A stretch of DNA of 64,000 bases from Pempheris klunzingeri (GCF_042242105.1 NC_092033.1:7576408-7640407); one strand, 5' to 3'. Positions 47,141 to 60,378 are shown, counted from the first letter of the stretch. Notes: generated by a model not told the origin, from the letters alone. Numbers and translations: made by a program.

Positions 47141-47550
47141 TAACCTCTTAGTATTCCACCAAACCCCAGCCCTTATAAAACACATGTATGAGGCTCCATT
47201 TGACCCTAACCCCACTCTGGCCCACCAGCGGGCCACTGGATTGTTTAGAGGTTAATCTCCACCAGCAGAACAACTCTGTGACGTTCCAACCACACCCCGC
47301 TTTATCCTGAGTTTGAGAAACCCTGCAGCAGTACACACCTCGTTTTCTAGCAGGCCACATTGGGAGGAAACAAAGAGGAAGTGACAGAAAAAGCACGGGC
47401 TGCTTCTTAATTGTTGGTGATTGTTTGGTCTACTTTCCCAGACCGTGCCCTCCAATCAATCCAGTCATCTGTGTAAGGCTCGGACAAAGCCAGAGCTGTG
47501 TCGCCATGGTGAGGGATTGTTTGCATCCAGTCATGCTGCTGGCCATGTGG

Positions 47551-47551
<1 letters not shown>

Positions 47552-47618
<67 letters not shown>
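47552..47618. repeat. (CA)n microsatellite with a TATA interruption
   Basis: A 67-bp CA tract broken once by ATATAC. It lies in rassf8 intron 1 and gives artefactual Thr-His and Cys-Val frames. Confidence 0.95.
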
Positions 47619-47622
<4 letters not shown>

Positions 47623-50600
47623 GCATGCTCTTTTGTCTGTGCACCACTTGTTTCAGGGGACCCCCTCCTGCTGCCTCAACCTCCTTGTTGCTTTAAAAAT
47701 TGGCCTCTGATTGCATCATCGTCTGTTGTTGAACTGCTTGCTGCTGCTTTAGAACGTCACGTCTCCTTAATACCAAGTTACTTAAATCACATCTTCAGGT
47801 GTGTTTAATAAAATATTAAGTATTTAAAAATGTAGTTTGACTGTACTCAGAATTGTGTCATGATTTTTGTACTATTGAAATGGAAACTGCTATCTTTCAC
47901 ATACTAACATTGTATTTAATGAATCAGGGCAATTTAAACTGTACTGAAGTAGATTTATATCGGGGTTGTGCCATTTCGCATCTTGGTTAAATTTGGCAAT
48001 TAGAAATAATTGAATACCAGACATAGTAATAATGTTAATTAACATGACTTAAAGCTCACCACCTTGGGGCAAAACTTTTAATTTAGTCTCATTAAATGAA
48101 CTAAGCTCTCAATTTGGAATTATAATTAATAATTAGCTTAATAGCCACAACCAAAATTACCATATCGATAGCTAGTTGAAGGATTTTGGTTTTTTTTGCA
48201 GAATAGAATTCATTCACTCTTAGACAACACTAAGGAAGACAGCAAAGTTATTAAAATATTTATGATTTCCTGTCTAGTTGACCCCCTCCTGAATACTTCC
48301 ACCACTTTACTCAGAGTATCAGCTGTGATGCTCTCTTCAAAACCACCTGACTCCTTTGACAAAAACAGTAACTTTACCTCTCAGAACATGGGTGGTGCAG
48401 TGACTTTGGTGTTTCTAAAAGGATTGTTTTTTAAGAAAAAAACAACAACAACATCAAAGCCACACAAGCAAACTAACCAATCAAGGCAGCAGTAGGCTTT
48501 TTGTCAGTGGAGTCTGGTGGCTTGGAAGCCAGAATAGATGGATATAACGGCTTCAGTTCCCCGTCAGAAAGGGCTGTCTGACAGCAAAGTCAAGCAGTGA
48601 AAATATTCTAAATATAACATGCACTTAAACTGATTTTTTTAGGCGGGCCTTTTCTTAGGTGGCTAAAATGCGTTTTGCTGCTGCCCCCATCCACAGCAGA
48701 ACATCGCTTAACATCCGTGCCAGTAATCGTGCCCATTGCTCCAACCTGGGAACGTTCCAATCACTATCTACTCTGGCTAATACACTGACTAAGTACCTCA
48801 CACAACCCCACTTCAAAACGTCTGAACTATCCCCTTATGATTTCATTAATCTCTCCTTTTTTTGCAAAATGAACAAACCGCTGACAAGGAGGAAGATCTT
48901 GCATAGATGACAATGAGAGTAATTATGAAACAAAATATAAACCATACTTCATTAATCACAATTTTGTAGCAATTAGCAGCACTATTCAGCTCTGTTTGTT
49001 GTTGGCAGGCTGCTGGAGAAAGGGTCAGGGGTTCAAACCTAATCAATGAGTTTGTTAAAGTTTAATTAAGTGATGGACTGAGAACACTTGGCTTAAGCAG
49101 AGCAGGAAATGAACTCTTTGGTGGTTAATTTGCATTTAAACCCAGACTTGTCGGTGTGACATTAAATATCTTTGTAGCTTTAATGCTCATCTCAGACATA
49201 TTAAAGGGGCTTTCAGTGGTATTTTTATAAATGTACTATCTATCCTGGAGTGAATGCATATAAGAAACCCTGACTTGCCACCCCTCCCTAACTCTGCCTT
49301 CCTGTGGCATCCTGAGAATGAAACTTCAGGGGAGACAGACTGAAGTCACAACTAAGTTTAGCCCAACACTTCACAGCCCAGACGACACAGTATTCTTCAC
49401 GTCTGAAGCAAAATGGCTGCAGTAAATGTGGCGCAACACTGAGGATTTGCACTCACACTTTCCACTCACACTCCGCCTCACACTCCATTAACTGTTTTCT
49501 CATATCTCTGCAACCAAAATGAACACTACTCCATCTCCTCCACTGACTCTTATAACCTTTAAAAAAAATCCACTGTGTCTCTGCAGCTTATTCTCCTCAT
49601 AGCTGTTGGTTGCCTTACTGTGTTATTTAGCAATTTCTACTAGGTCTACTTCCACTTCTTGGAGGAACACTGCATCAAACCTCTATTAAAAAAATACTAA
49701 TATGCCAACTTTGCAGCTGTGAAAGTGGCAGCGTTTTCATTTCAGTGCTTGCTATACACAAAATACTGCAATTACACATCATCAGAAATTGACCTGCAGT
49801 TACAGTTTTTTGTTTTTTTTTCAGTTTAGTCATATAGCAAGGCTGTAAATACATATGCTTGCTTACACCGACATTTTGGACAGACTGAAAATTCACCCAT
49901 CCATTGACAAGACCGCAAACCTCAGCCTCAAAAATATACACAACCCCACAGTAGAAGTCAGCTTAAGGCTAAAGACAAACTGTTTAAAGAGAAGCCTGCC
50001 TGAATCTACCTGTGGTGTCTGTGACATCCATGGTGCTGTAGGAGGAATGCCTCTCCTGTCCTTTTCTTTGCTGTCCTGGATTGTCTATGAATGGATTAGT
50101 ATGTGAAGGATTCAACATGCAGTTGGAATGTGAAGCATTGAGTCTGTTCGTTTAATAAACTGTGACTACTGGAAAAGGAAATTCCAGCAGCTACAGCACC
50201 TTTCCCACAGGTTCTGGGGTTAGTCACTGTGGAGATGTATAGCTCAGCCTGATGCTAAATATGGAAATATACATTTACAATGAAGCTGAACCAAAATAGA
50301 AACGCACATGTTGCTGCATACTAATTTGTGTACATGCACCGTGTCGCTAGTATGATTTATTTATTCACACCCTGGCAGTGAGGGCTTCAAAGTAACTAAT
50401 TTAGATCAAAGACATAACCAGAGAGGAAGTGGAAATAATGTGATGAAAATTCAGAATAATAAGAGCAACGGCTGATGTGGAGCAGCAGACGTGGCTGAGG
50501 TGTGGCAAACCTCTGTACTGATTCAAGTGTGGGAGTTATCTGCAGGATAAAGAAAATCGAACCTTGTGTCCAAGAGGAAACGGACTCAGGGGTCATGTGG

Positions 50601-51802
50601 TGACAGCTGTTGTGCATAGACTTCGATTTGTTTGACATTGAGTCTGAAGCAAGGGGAGTGATGCGCTTCCAGATTGCAGCGTCTGTATCCTGTGTACTGC
50701 AGCTCATAGGTACAAGCTTTTGAGTTCATCTAATTAGTTAGGCTGTCTCATCATCAGGGATCAATGTATAAAAACCTATAGGTTTTCTCAGTTCCACTAA
50801 AGAACATCTGCTTCACAGCTGCCTGCTCCTACGCTGCAAATATCTACAAGCATGTGTTGTGATATTCGTGTCAGAGGGAGCATGTGACCCAGGGAAGGAA
50901 ATTAACTGTACATTTAACAAAAGACGACATGATGTGAGATCACTTTTGACCTCATGTTTTCTAGTTTTGATGGTCATGGCTGATATTTTACTGAGCCTGC
51001 CTGCCTGCCTGACTGCACCTGTAGCCAAAAAGTGTTCCCAAGGATCTGAATCATCATAATTAATGACTTGTACCTCAAAGCAGTCCTTATGTGACACCCA
51101 GGCCTGCAGACTCTCCTGTAAACATTAGCCATTTATATAAAAGAAAATGTGTATAAAGTCCAGTGCTTCTGTTTTAAAATAGCTGAAACACAGCGTTGCA
51201 TAGCTTAATATTTAAGTCTTTCACTTTTAATTTATGAGCTATGGTATATTCATATATGTATTTATTTTGGACTTGAGTGAAGTGAAAATGAGTTTGCTGT
51301 AGCTTATTTTGCTCTGTTCTGTTGATGGGATTATGATAATTGTACCACAGAGGGGTGAATTACTTCAGTACGATTTCTCACTTAGATGTGTCCATAGCAA
51401 GTGTGTGTGTATCTGTGTGTGAAAGACGGAGGGTGAGCAGGTTTACAAGCTTGTGTCAACTGGCTCTTCCTCCTGGACTGTGTGATTTCACTATCACTCG
51501 TCATTGAATAAACATTGTATTACAACATTTCAACTGCAGCTGTGAACATTTACAGATGTCGTCATATCTGTTAGAATATTGTGTGTTATGAAGCCATGCC
51601 TCAGACCTTTTGTTAAGATGACTGGAAGTTTTAATGCATGTTTCACTTCTAACACTTTTTCAAACACACAGAACATACTTGGAGGAGGTGTATATGTGGT
51701 TACACTGGTTTTTCAATCATATCTACTCTGTGAATTGTTATACAATAATTCTTCTTCACAGATACAAATTTTTTGTAATGCATAAACATGAGCAGCACAT
51801 AT

Positions 51803-52139
51803 TCATCCATCCATCGTCTATACTGCATATCCTGAAGGGTCATGGGGGGGCTGGAGGCAATCCCAGCTGACGTTGGGCGAGAGACGAGGTACACCCTGGA
51901 CTGGTCGCCAGTCAATCACAGGGCTGGTACATAGAGACAGACAACCATTCATGCTCACATTCACACCTAAGGGCAATTTAGAGTCACCAATTAGCCAAAC
52001 CTGCATGTCTTTGGACTGTCCGAGTACCCAGAGAAAACTCACACAAGCACAGGGAGAACATGCAAACTCCACACAGAAAGGTTCAAGGCACAAACCTGCA
52101 GGCCAGCGGATTACAACAGTGCTAACCACTGTGCTGCCC
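51803..52139 (-). mobile_element. Short retroposed element with 12-bp target-site duplication
   Basis: A 337-bp segment reading from CATCCATCCATCG through AATTTAGAGTCACCAATTAG and CATGTCTTTGGACTGTC to CTAACCACTGTGCTGCCC, a familiar, very abundant fish element. AGCAGCACATAT stands directly before it (51791-51802) and again directly after it (52140-52151), a perfect 12-bp target-site duplication. The GATGGATG-type simple tail at its left edge suggests it is inserted in minus orientation by a LINE-type (RTE/Expander-like) mechanism. Family attribution is from memory. Confidence 0.75.
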
Positions 52140-53327
52140 AGCAGCACATATCAATTAGCACATATCAAGATTTGTAGGAAAAAATAATTTTCACCCAGTG
52201 AAGAGATTACACTCTTGTGGCAACCCCAAATCTTCTATTCTTTTATGTACCGTCTTTGCTTTGTTTATCCATCTGTCCCTCTTCTGTGTTGCCTTCACTT
52301 GCCTTTTTTTCTTGCATTTCACTGCCTCCTGTTTCTTCCCTGTCTTGCTAAGTCGTATTCATGGTTATAGTCTCATTTACTTGAGGTTTAACAGGCGCCT
52401 GGGTTCAAATGCATCCTGCAGTATCTGTCAACAGTCACAAATCAGCCTGCTTTCCACCAAATGCAGGCTTTGCGCCCGCCAGATGCCTTCAGTGCAGAGG
52501 AGTGTGCAATGTAATGCAGTCTCTGTAGGAAAAGGCCTCTTGGGGGCTGGTAGTTAAGTTGAGGAGGACTGGGAGTCCCATTCCAGCTGTGATGAAGATG
52601 GAAGGCACCTAAATTATTAAGGCAGACCTCAAGTGATATGGAAGTCAAGGATCAGAGCTGAGCTGATGGCCCAGCCAGGAACTAGGAAGGCTACAGCTCA
52701 GTTGGGTTGCAAAAGGCTGAGCATTAGGCACCTGCTCCTTCACTGCTCTGTTGTGCTGTCCCGCTGCCGTGGCCTTGCCAGGTTTGTAATGACTGCCTCA
52801 CTGCTGAGGTGCTTGTGTCAGCAGTTTGAAATGGCTCGTTCTGTGTGCATGCGACCGTTGTAAGCTTTCCTGCACTGACACCAGCAAATGAAAAATATAT
52901 TGGATGAGGCCCGTTAGATCGTCACAATCACTGCACCACAAGTGTGTTCTTGCAGCAATTCATCATCAGCATTACAGGAAACTACTTCAAAAGAACAAGT
53001 GTTCCAAGTTGTTGAGCTGTTTGTGTACAGGAAGCTGGTGTCACTCTGCAGAACCATGTGGCGCTTGGATATGTTTATAAAGATTTTATCTCTTTTAATC
53101 CATACTGTAATAAACGTGTCATTATAAAGTCACTATAGGTAGTGTAGGAAATAACTAATTGAACCATGAAGGTTGAGGCAATGAAGGGCTGATGAAGCTA
53201 ACAGGTGCTAAATGATCTGCCGTGGAGCTGAGGAGAACAACCATGTGAACAAGAGTTTTGTCTAAAATTTAAAACAGTGTAACACAGTTAATTGCACTGA
53301 ACATTGTTTTCTCTTTTTACCTTTAAG

Positions 53328-53490
53328 GATGGACAGTAAAACATTATTAGCACCCCCGTGTGGTGTGGAGGCCTCTGAATGAAGGCCATGGAGCTGAAGG
53401 TTTGGGTGGACGGAGTGCAGCGCATTGTGTGCGGGGTCACAGAGTTCACCACATGCCAAGAAGTGGTCATTGCTTTGGCACAAGCCATCG
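53328..53490 (+). CDS. rassf8: rassf8 first coding exon, with upstream ORF
   Basis: The acceptor is TTTACCTTTAAG ending at 53327, the donor GTAAGC at 53491. The first 60 bases are 5' UTR. An ATG at 53329 opens a 17-codon frame that stops at 53380-53382, overlapping an ATG at 53379. Coding from the strong-context ATG at 53388 (GCCATGG) gives [17 protein letters not shown], identical to the known start of RASSF8. ATG 53379 would add Met-Lys-Ala but has T at -3. Confidence 0.9.
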
Positions 53491-56400
53491 GTAAGCTCAC
53501 AACTACTTTCTGCAATATAAGAAACAGTGTGCTCAGCTCGTGCTCACAGATGGTGGATTCTCAAAAAAGATCATATATTAGAATATGAGCCATTACAGTG
53601 TGTTATGATTGGTTATATGATGGGGAATTCACAGCCTGATCTAAGCACACAAAATGTTCAGGGGAAATCCATGTAGACAGCCAATAACAAGACAAAGACC
53701 ACCACCATAAAAGAGTAGATTTAACACTGTGAAGTGAAATCCTCTCAAAATCGCTCCTGTGGTGAAAAACCTAAACTAAGGTGGAGTAAATGATATTTTG
53801 TCACACACAAATCCCTGTGGGGATTTTCTGTGATGTGGATTGTCCAATGTTGGCCAGACAGGTTGTCAGACACACTGGAGGTGATAAATTGCAGGAAAAT
53901 GAAAAGTGACTAGAGGGCACAAAGAGATTTTCACCACAAATGGGCTCCACAAAACGAGATGAGTCATGCTGCAGACTTTGGTTTATTTGCGTGCTGTACA
54001 ACTTTAGAGAAATAAGTTGACACTCTGTTAGTCATTTCATGGATTGTATTGTACATTTAGCTCTGTGAATCCATAAGAATATGATTTCCTCAGACTTGTG
54101 CTGTTTTTAAAATGGACAGATCTACAGGGGCTTCTCACTAAAGCCCACAGATAGATTTAGCTCAGAGTTGAAACACATTTAACAGTGACAGTGTAGCAAG
54201 AGTTATGGCGCTCACTGTCCTTTTGTGCGCTCTGTGCCTTTTGTCCAGGACAGGGCACTTTGATGTGAATGGCTGTAGTGATGAATGTGCCTCTTTTACA
54301 AGGACTCTTACTGTGCAGGGGAAGGGTGAGAGTAGGATGCATACTGGTTCACTCTTATCTACATGTGTGCAGGCAAGAATGTAGGTACACACACAAAGAG
54401 CTGTTAACCATTGAGCGTAGTGCTTTTCCCAACACCAGCACTGTTTATTGAGTTGAATTTTCTCACTGTAAAAGTTCTTTGAAAACTACTGATGCTGTAA
54501 TCGTGGGAAAGCTGAGAATGAATTCAATGTATCAATTCAGTCTTTTGGCTCTTAATTGGACTTTGAACTTTAACATTTTTGAAAGCGTGCTTGCATGAGC
54601 ATCTTACCACTGGGAATTTACGCCAGGACAACACACACAAATGGTATAAAATCAGACAATAAATGATGCAAGTTACTTTACAGGCTATAAATCAGGGTGT
54701 TGTCAACATAACAATGAAAGTGAATAGTGTTGTTTGTGACAGTGTCCAAGGTGGACCAAGAATAGATCCTTGGGGAACACCACAGGTCACAGGGACCTCA
54801 CAAGGAGTCAAAAGGAGCTGGAAAACTGATTATATTTCATCTATTTATCTACAAACCACACCAATCTAATTGTAAACAACACAAGCACTTAATTCTACCA
54901 TGGCCAGACAAAAAACATGTAACATAAATTCAACAGTAAAATCTTAAGGCCAAATCTACATCCCTGCAAACTACATTCAAAAATCACATTCATCCACCTA
55001 AACACAACAACGACTGGAGCCATTAATCCAGTAAATTTTAGAGTAAATCGTTTTCTTTTTCTTTACCTTAGGAATGTTTGTTTGGAGATACTCAATGTAA
55101 AATCCAGCGATTCATGACTGAGTATCTTGAAGACAAACTACTGTATGTTTAGGGTATCAAGAGGATGAGAAATATAGTATACAGTCTAAAATACCAGGAC
55201 CAGCAACCTCCTTCACAACTTAGAGATAATTCAAAGGACAGAGCAGAGTTTCGGCTTTTAATAGTGTCTAAAGTGCACTTGGAAACAATAAGTTGGCACA
55301 GACCGACAGTGTACAGGAAGGAATCTGGGCTCAGGACAGATCTGGACAATGTCATATGCTTTAGCTGTAAAGGAACAGTATTAGTCCCCCAAAACTTGGT
55401 TTCAAATCTTAAATAAGAAGCAATCAGAGTTAATTAAGCAGCAACAAAATAACAAACGATCACACAGCTGTCATCACGTTTTGATTCAAATGTTCATTAA
55501 TCCCTATTGGTGCATTGAAATGCATGACACCACCTGTTTCTGCAATTAAGCACCACATTCATTGTTTTTATTTTGTCCCAGGACGCACAGGCAGGTATAC
55601 TTTGATCGAGAAATGGCGTGACACAGAGCGCCACCTGGCTCCGCATGAGAACCCTGTGGTGTCGCTCAACAAGTGGGGTCAGTATGCCAGTGACGTGCAG
55701 CTCATTCTTCAGCGAACTGGCCCGTCTGTTAGCGAGCGGCCAACCTCTGACGGGCAGGCTCGCGTCCCAGAGCGTGGCTTCTACCGGCAGAGTCTGCCAC
55801 CTCTGGCCAAGCTCCGCCCATCAGGGACAGACCGCTCGCTCAAACGAAGGGAACCCAAACGCAAGTCTCTGACCTTCACTGGAGGGGCCAAAGGTCTGCG
55901 GGACATATTTGGGAAAAGCAGAAATGCTGAAGGTAGTTTGTTCAGTATATTCATGCTTACTGCTGTGAGTGATGCAGCACTGTGTCTACTGTCAAATGTC
56001 CTGTTTTCTCTGTCCTCATTCCTTCCTTCCCTCACTTCCTCTATGCTTTTACTTTTAAACAATCCAACCACCACCCTTTCATCTCCCACCCATCCATCCA
56101 GCCAAAGTGCCCCAGCAGCGTGGTGTGAGTCTGAACCTGAGCAGAGTTGGAGGTGTTGGAGTAGCATCTGTACCAGGGAGTCCTGCCAGAGAGCTGAGCC
56201 GACTGGTGCAGCTGCAGAGAGACAAGCTCCAGGCCTTGGAGAGCCGTCTGCTGGGCTGTGAGGCTGAGCTACGAGACTGGGAGGAGGCCACCGGCGAGGC
56301 CAATGAAGTGAGTAAACCACAGCTGACTGTTACTTACAGGAAAAGATTATGTGTGCCCATAACACCTGCACTCTAAATCCTTATGTCCTCCAAAATATTA

Positions 56401-59255
56401 AGTTTTATGCTGCATTCACAGACAGATACATAGTGGCAGGCAGTCTCTGCTCTGACTGGACAGTTGTTTTCTGACGTACCTCCTGTACTACACTTGGTGT
56501 AGTTCATTCCCTGCTGCAGCTTGCATCATCTTTTATTCCTTGTATTTTCTTTAAGTATTTTATATTCTCTTTGGGCAAAGGAAGTTTTGAAACTGAATCA
56601 TTTTTCCACTCACCAGGTAGGGAACTTGGAGGAGGAGATTCTTCTTTTAGAGCAGCAGGTGAGGAGGAACGATGCAGAAATGGAAGAGGACGAGTTCTGG
56701 CAGAACGAGCTGCAGATCGAGCAGGAGAGCGAGCGGCAACTCCGGCAACAGCTAGCCGAGCTGCAGGGCCACGTGCGCGACTGCGAGGCCAAGCTTTCAG
56801 AGTACTTAGCACGCATACAGGTGAGCTTGGCATCACACAGAAGCCACCTGAATCAACCCGATGATGTTTTATTGAGTTTATAAACGGCATGAAATATATT
56901 TTTTCTTTCTCGTACAATCTCACTGTGGACTTTCACCCACAGATGCTGGTAAAACAAAAACAAGCAGCGTTGAACTGAGGAGTAAATTGTGAAATTGAAC
57001 TAAGACTTCCTGCTGCATAAAACATTTTTGATTACTGTTGGTTTCCTGTGAGGAGTGTTTTCATACCAGTTTTCAGAATATTTATTACCTGTCATGATAT
57101 GCAGAGCATGGATGCAGGCCTGGAGCAGGAGAGGCTGCAGCAGGAGGCCGAACTCAACCAGAGAGTCAATGAGGAGGAGGTATATACCGCAGTCTGTGTC
57201 AGTATCCAAAACAGGGGAATGTAGTTTGAACTGCTAAGATCTCATCCACTTGTGTACAAATCTGTCAGTTCCCTATCAACATCAGTTCTACTTTGTTAAA
57301 AGCCTTAATAGCAAATCTTAACATGCTGAACTAAGATGGCAAAGGTAAGCATTCAGTTCAAAGCAAAGCTGTGCTTTTGTATAGCCTCACAGCTTTCCAT
57401 CTCCAGTTACAGCTGTACAATAACTTCAGCTGTCCACATCTGTTCCAATATTATATGTGTATAGAATGTATAGCTACAAAGTGGTCAAATGCTGAAGTCT
57501 TACTACTTAAGATGAGCACAACTCATAGCACTGCATTGTTGTTCAAAGCAAAGGAAGCCAAATTCTGAAGTTCTAAACACATCAAAGCATGAAGGGGACC
57601 TCCTACAATGAGGATTAGTAACTTTTACCCATCGCTCTCTTGGCTTTCTCTCTTCACTTCCACTCTGGATCTCAGGTGCAAGCCCAGCTGGAGAAAGTGA
57701 GGGCTGAGCTGGAAAAGCAGAGCCAACACACAGCACGGCTGGAGAGCAGCTGCAGGGCGTTGGAACGCTCACTTGGCCAGTCCGGCAAGAGATTACAGGT
57801 CAGCTCAGATCCTACTGTTCAGTATTTTTATTTTGTTTTTTTTACACTGTAGCCTCAAACCCCTCAGGAATTTGAAGCACCCTTGGCAGATCCCAGTATG
57901 TGAGGAGGATGCTGAGGGAGTTTTATTTTAGGAAATGTTTTAAAAATGCTCATTAAAATGTTTGCTAACTTTTGGCGCTGCTTTGTGCTTGAAAATCCAG
58001 TCCTCAGCACACAGGTGGAACCATCTCAATCTAAGCTCATTAAATTGTGGGCATTCAAGTGAAGTTTAATCTGGCTTGCAGGGATGTGCATTGGTTCCTT
58101 GCCTGTGTGCGTCCTGGTATAAAGCAAAGTGCTCTATGTACAGACGAAGTCCAGCAGGGTGTGGGACACATGAGGTAATGAGAAGGGGAAGGGAGGGAGG
58201 GTATTACAGCATTCTTCGCCTGATTAGAGAGGGGCCTGAATAAGTACACAATCCCTCGCCTGCAGTTGCGTAACCATCTGGGAGTTAACTCTTCTCTTTA
58301 GCTGTCTCATCTGGGTTATGACGTCTGGAGAGATCCTGTGCATCTTCATTGTGTTCCACGTATTAAATCCACCACAGTTACAATGCAAATATGTAAATGT
58401 AGTTAATTTGAAGGGAAAAAAGATCCAATTTAGGTACAACAGCTGTATACATATGTCTGCTGTTTACAGCCTACTGTGGGCATAGATTCAATTGTCATTG
58501 TGTGTCTACTGGCACAGGAGAAGGAGCAGGAACTGGAGCAGCTGACAAAAGAGCTACGACAGGTCAACCTGCAGCAGTTCATTCAGCAGACTGGTACCAA
58601 GGTCACAGTGCTGCCTGCCCAGCCTACAGGAGAAAACAACAACGGCACGTATACACACACTCACATATGCATGGACGTGCATGTACACACCAACAGAGAC
58701 TCTCTGGCTTGTCATATACTTATCACCTTGTTAAAAAGTTCAGTTTTAAACACATTTTAACTAAGATGCTTTACACACAGCATTGTCTTCACGTGTGTGC
58801 ACACAGTGCCTCCTTGTGGTCATCCTGGGAATGACAGGTTAGACTGTAGACATGAGCTGCTGTGACAAAACTGTTGTGCCATAAGAGCTTAAGTCTGTAA
58901 CCCCATTACATGGACCAAATCACAAACGTCTCTAAAAATACTGCAAGACCCACACAGTAAGTCAACAGGAAAATCCTATTTTCATACTAAAAAGGAAAAA
59001 GAAAAACCCCACAGAAAGTTTTAATGACATACTACTCTTTCTCAGTTCTCTCCTAAATTATTTGCAAATAAGCTCAGTGGCCGATGATGTCAGATTGTCA
59101 TATCAGTTTTTTTTGGTTTTGTTTTGTTGCTTGCTACAGAGGTGGAGTCTGGCTCTCTGAAACGACTTGGCTCTTCTCGTCTCTTACCCAGCGACCTTCG
59201 CACTCTTCAAAGCACGGCGTCCTCCAGCCTCAACCCTGAAGGCATCTACGTTTGA
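53388..59255 (+). CDS. rassf8: Ras-association domain family member 8, 8 coding exons, 434 aa
   Basis: Coding exons: 53388-53490, 55582-55932, 56102-56307, 56617-56820, 57105-57179, 57676-57798, 58518-58644 and 59140-59255. All introns are GT-AG except the last, which needs a GC donor to keep phase. The protein has an N-terminal RA domain (residues 1-82, with [20 protein letters not shown] and [16 protein letters not shown]). A basic linker ([18 protein letters not shown]) comes next, and a long coiled coil runs from about residue 175 to 375, with [12 protein letters not shown] and [13 protein letters not shown]. The end is [27 protein letters not shown] and NPEGIYV. This layout is that of the classical N-terminal RASSF group; the C terminus separates it from RASSF7. 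Human RASSF8 is 419 aa. Family members act at adherens junctions and in growth control. rassf8a versus rassf8b is not decidable here. Confidence 0.94.
54655..54800 (-). mobile_element. L2-like LINE reverse-transcriptase scrap in rassf8 intron
   Basis: On the minus strand the sequence encodes [11 protein letters not shown] (about 54,745-54,785) and then, in another frame, [12 protein letters not shown] (about 54,675-54,715). These correspond to the [13 protein letters not shown] and HFHCYADDTQLY boxes of fish L2-like RT. The YADD box is degraded to YVDN and the spacer between them is shortened. A dead fragment between the first two coding exons of rassf8. Confidence 0.75.
57290..57405. repeat. 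Dispersed teleost repeat fragment in rassf8 intron
   Basis: Reads TAGCAAATCTTAACATGCTG, AACTAAGATGGCAAAGG and later GCAAAGCTGTGCTTTTGTATAGCCTCACAG. These words I recall from the far end of the same abundant family as 46880-47140. It lies between coding exons 5 and 6. Confidence 0.5.
58518..58644 (+). CDS. rassf8: rassf8 coding exon 7 with probable GC splice donor
   Basis: Encodes [20 protein letters not shown] and [19 protein letters not shown], very close to human RASSF8. The last exon must begin in phase 1 (AG GTG GAG TCT), so this exon must end with one spare base; that puts the junction at AACG followed by GCACGT. The nearby GT at 58649 would put the last exon in the wrong frame. A GC-AG intron is therefore the simplest model; a sequence error or hidden micro-exon are the alternatives. 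Confidence 0.7.
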
Positions 59256-60337
59256 CCCCAAACTATCCAGGAGACGTTATTTGGGCGGCACAGAGGCCTG
59301 ATGTTATCTGGACCGTGTCTGTGACCGGAAAGCCCATGAATTGTTCTACCGAACTGCGGAAGTGCTATTGAGCAAGGCTCCGAAACAAACCCAGCTCTAG
59401 AAACACCATTAATGTGGAAGATGTTGAGAAAAACATTACATGAAGGACAAGCGGGGTGTCATAAGGAATTTTCATCTATTTTGCGTCTTTTCTGCACTGC
59501 CTCCTCTTCCATCTTACTAGGACTGAGACTCAAACTGATGTCAATGTCCATTTGCAAAGTAACATTTATTCTACTGTCTGTACTCCAATGGGTGAGTGAA
59601 GATGTTCTCAGAGTAAAAAAAAAAAAAATCAGCCAGCAGATGTTTTTTTGCTGACTGAGGATGCTTCATCCAAACTGTGCAGATACACTTTATTTTTATG
59701 TTGTAAATCATGAACAGGAGAAAAATTCTGGATGCAAAGTTTGGACACACGTAAACATCATCCATGCACGAGCATGAACAACCATACCTGTGCTATAACC
59801 ACAGCCATATCTGATTGCCTTACTCTGGTGTTTGAAACCCAGACGTCATTAAGTCTAATGTCAAAGCAGAACTCAAGGTAGCTACTGAACTATGCGCCAT
59901 ATAAATCTGAAAAAACACTCGGCACCAATTCAGGTGATGCATAGTTGTGGTAACTGATGTCAGTATAATTCAACATTGGCTCAATCCTTTTTTTTCAAAT
60001 AAGTTTGAGTTATTGGTTGAGAGAATAGATAGAATAACATAATCAACTATTGGGCAGTTTTGGTGAAATAATTTGGATGTGAAATGTGAATGGAGCGATG
60101 AGCAATGGCCTTTGAGCCTGTAATGTAAATCCAGCCTGGAAGATTTGCCATCAATGACGTCATACCCAATCAGACCACCAGGTGGCGACAAAACATACAT
60201 TTAGACAGGTGAAAGTTAACTGTGTGAAAGTTCCTCCAGGTCTGATGTCACGTCTTCATTCATTTTCATGGGTCAAATGTGATTCAGTGTATAATCTGAG
60301 GTGCCACTTAGATCGTTGGCCAAGTGTTTGATAAAGC

Positions 60338-60378
<41 letters not shown>

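Noticed and set aside
49017..49050. GGTTCAAACC, a tRNA B-box-like word
   Set aside because: No A box or cloverleaf upstream; no SINE structure was recognised.
55515..56261. 248-codon open frame on the + strand
   Set aside because: Only 55582-55932 is rassf8 exon 2; the rest is intron read-through and an out-of-frame stretch of exon 3.
55781..56320. 179-codon open frame on the minus strand
   Set aside because: Antisense shadow of GC-richer rassf8 exons 2 and 3, with no recognisable domain.
56504..56923. 139-codon open frame on the minus strand
   Set aside because: Antisense shadow of rassf8 exon 4, which encodes a clear coiled coil on the + strand.
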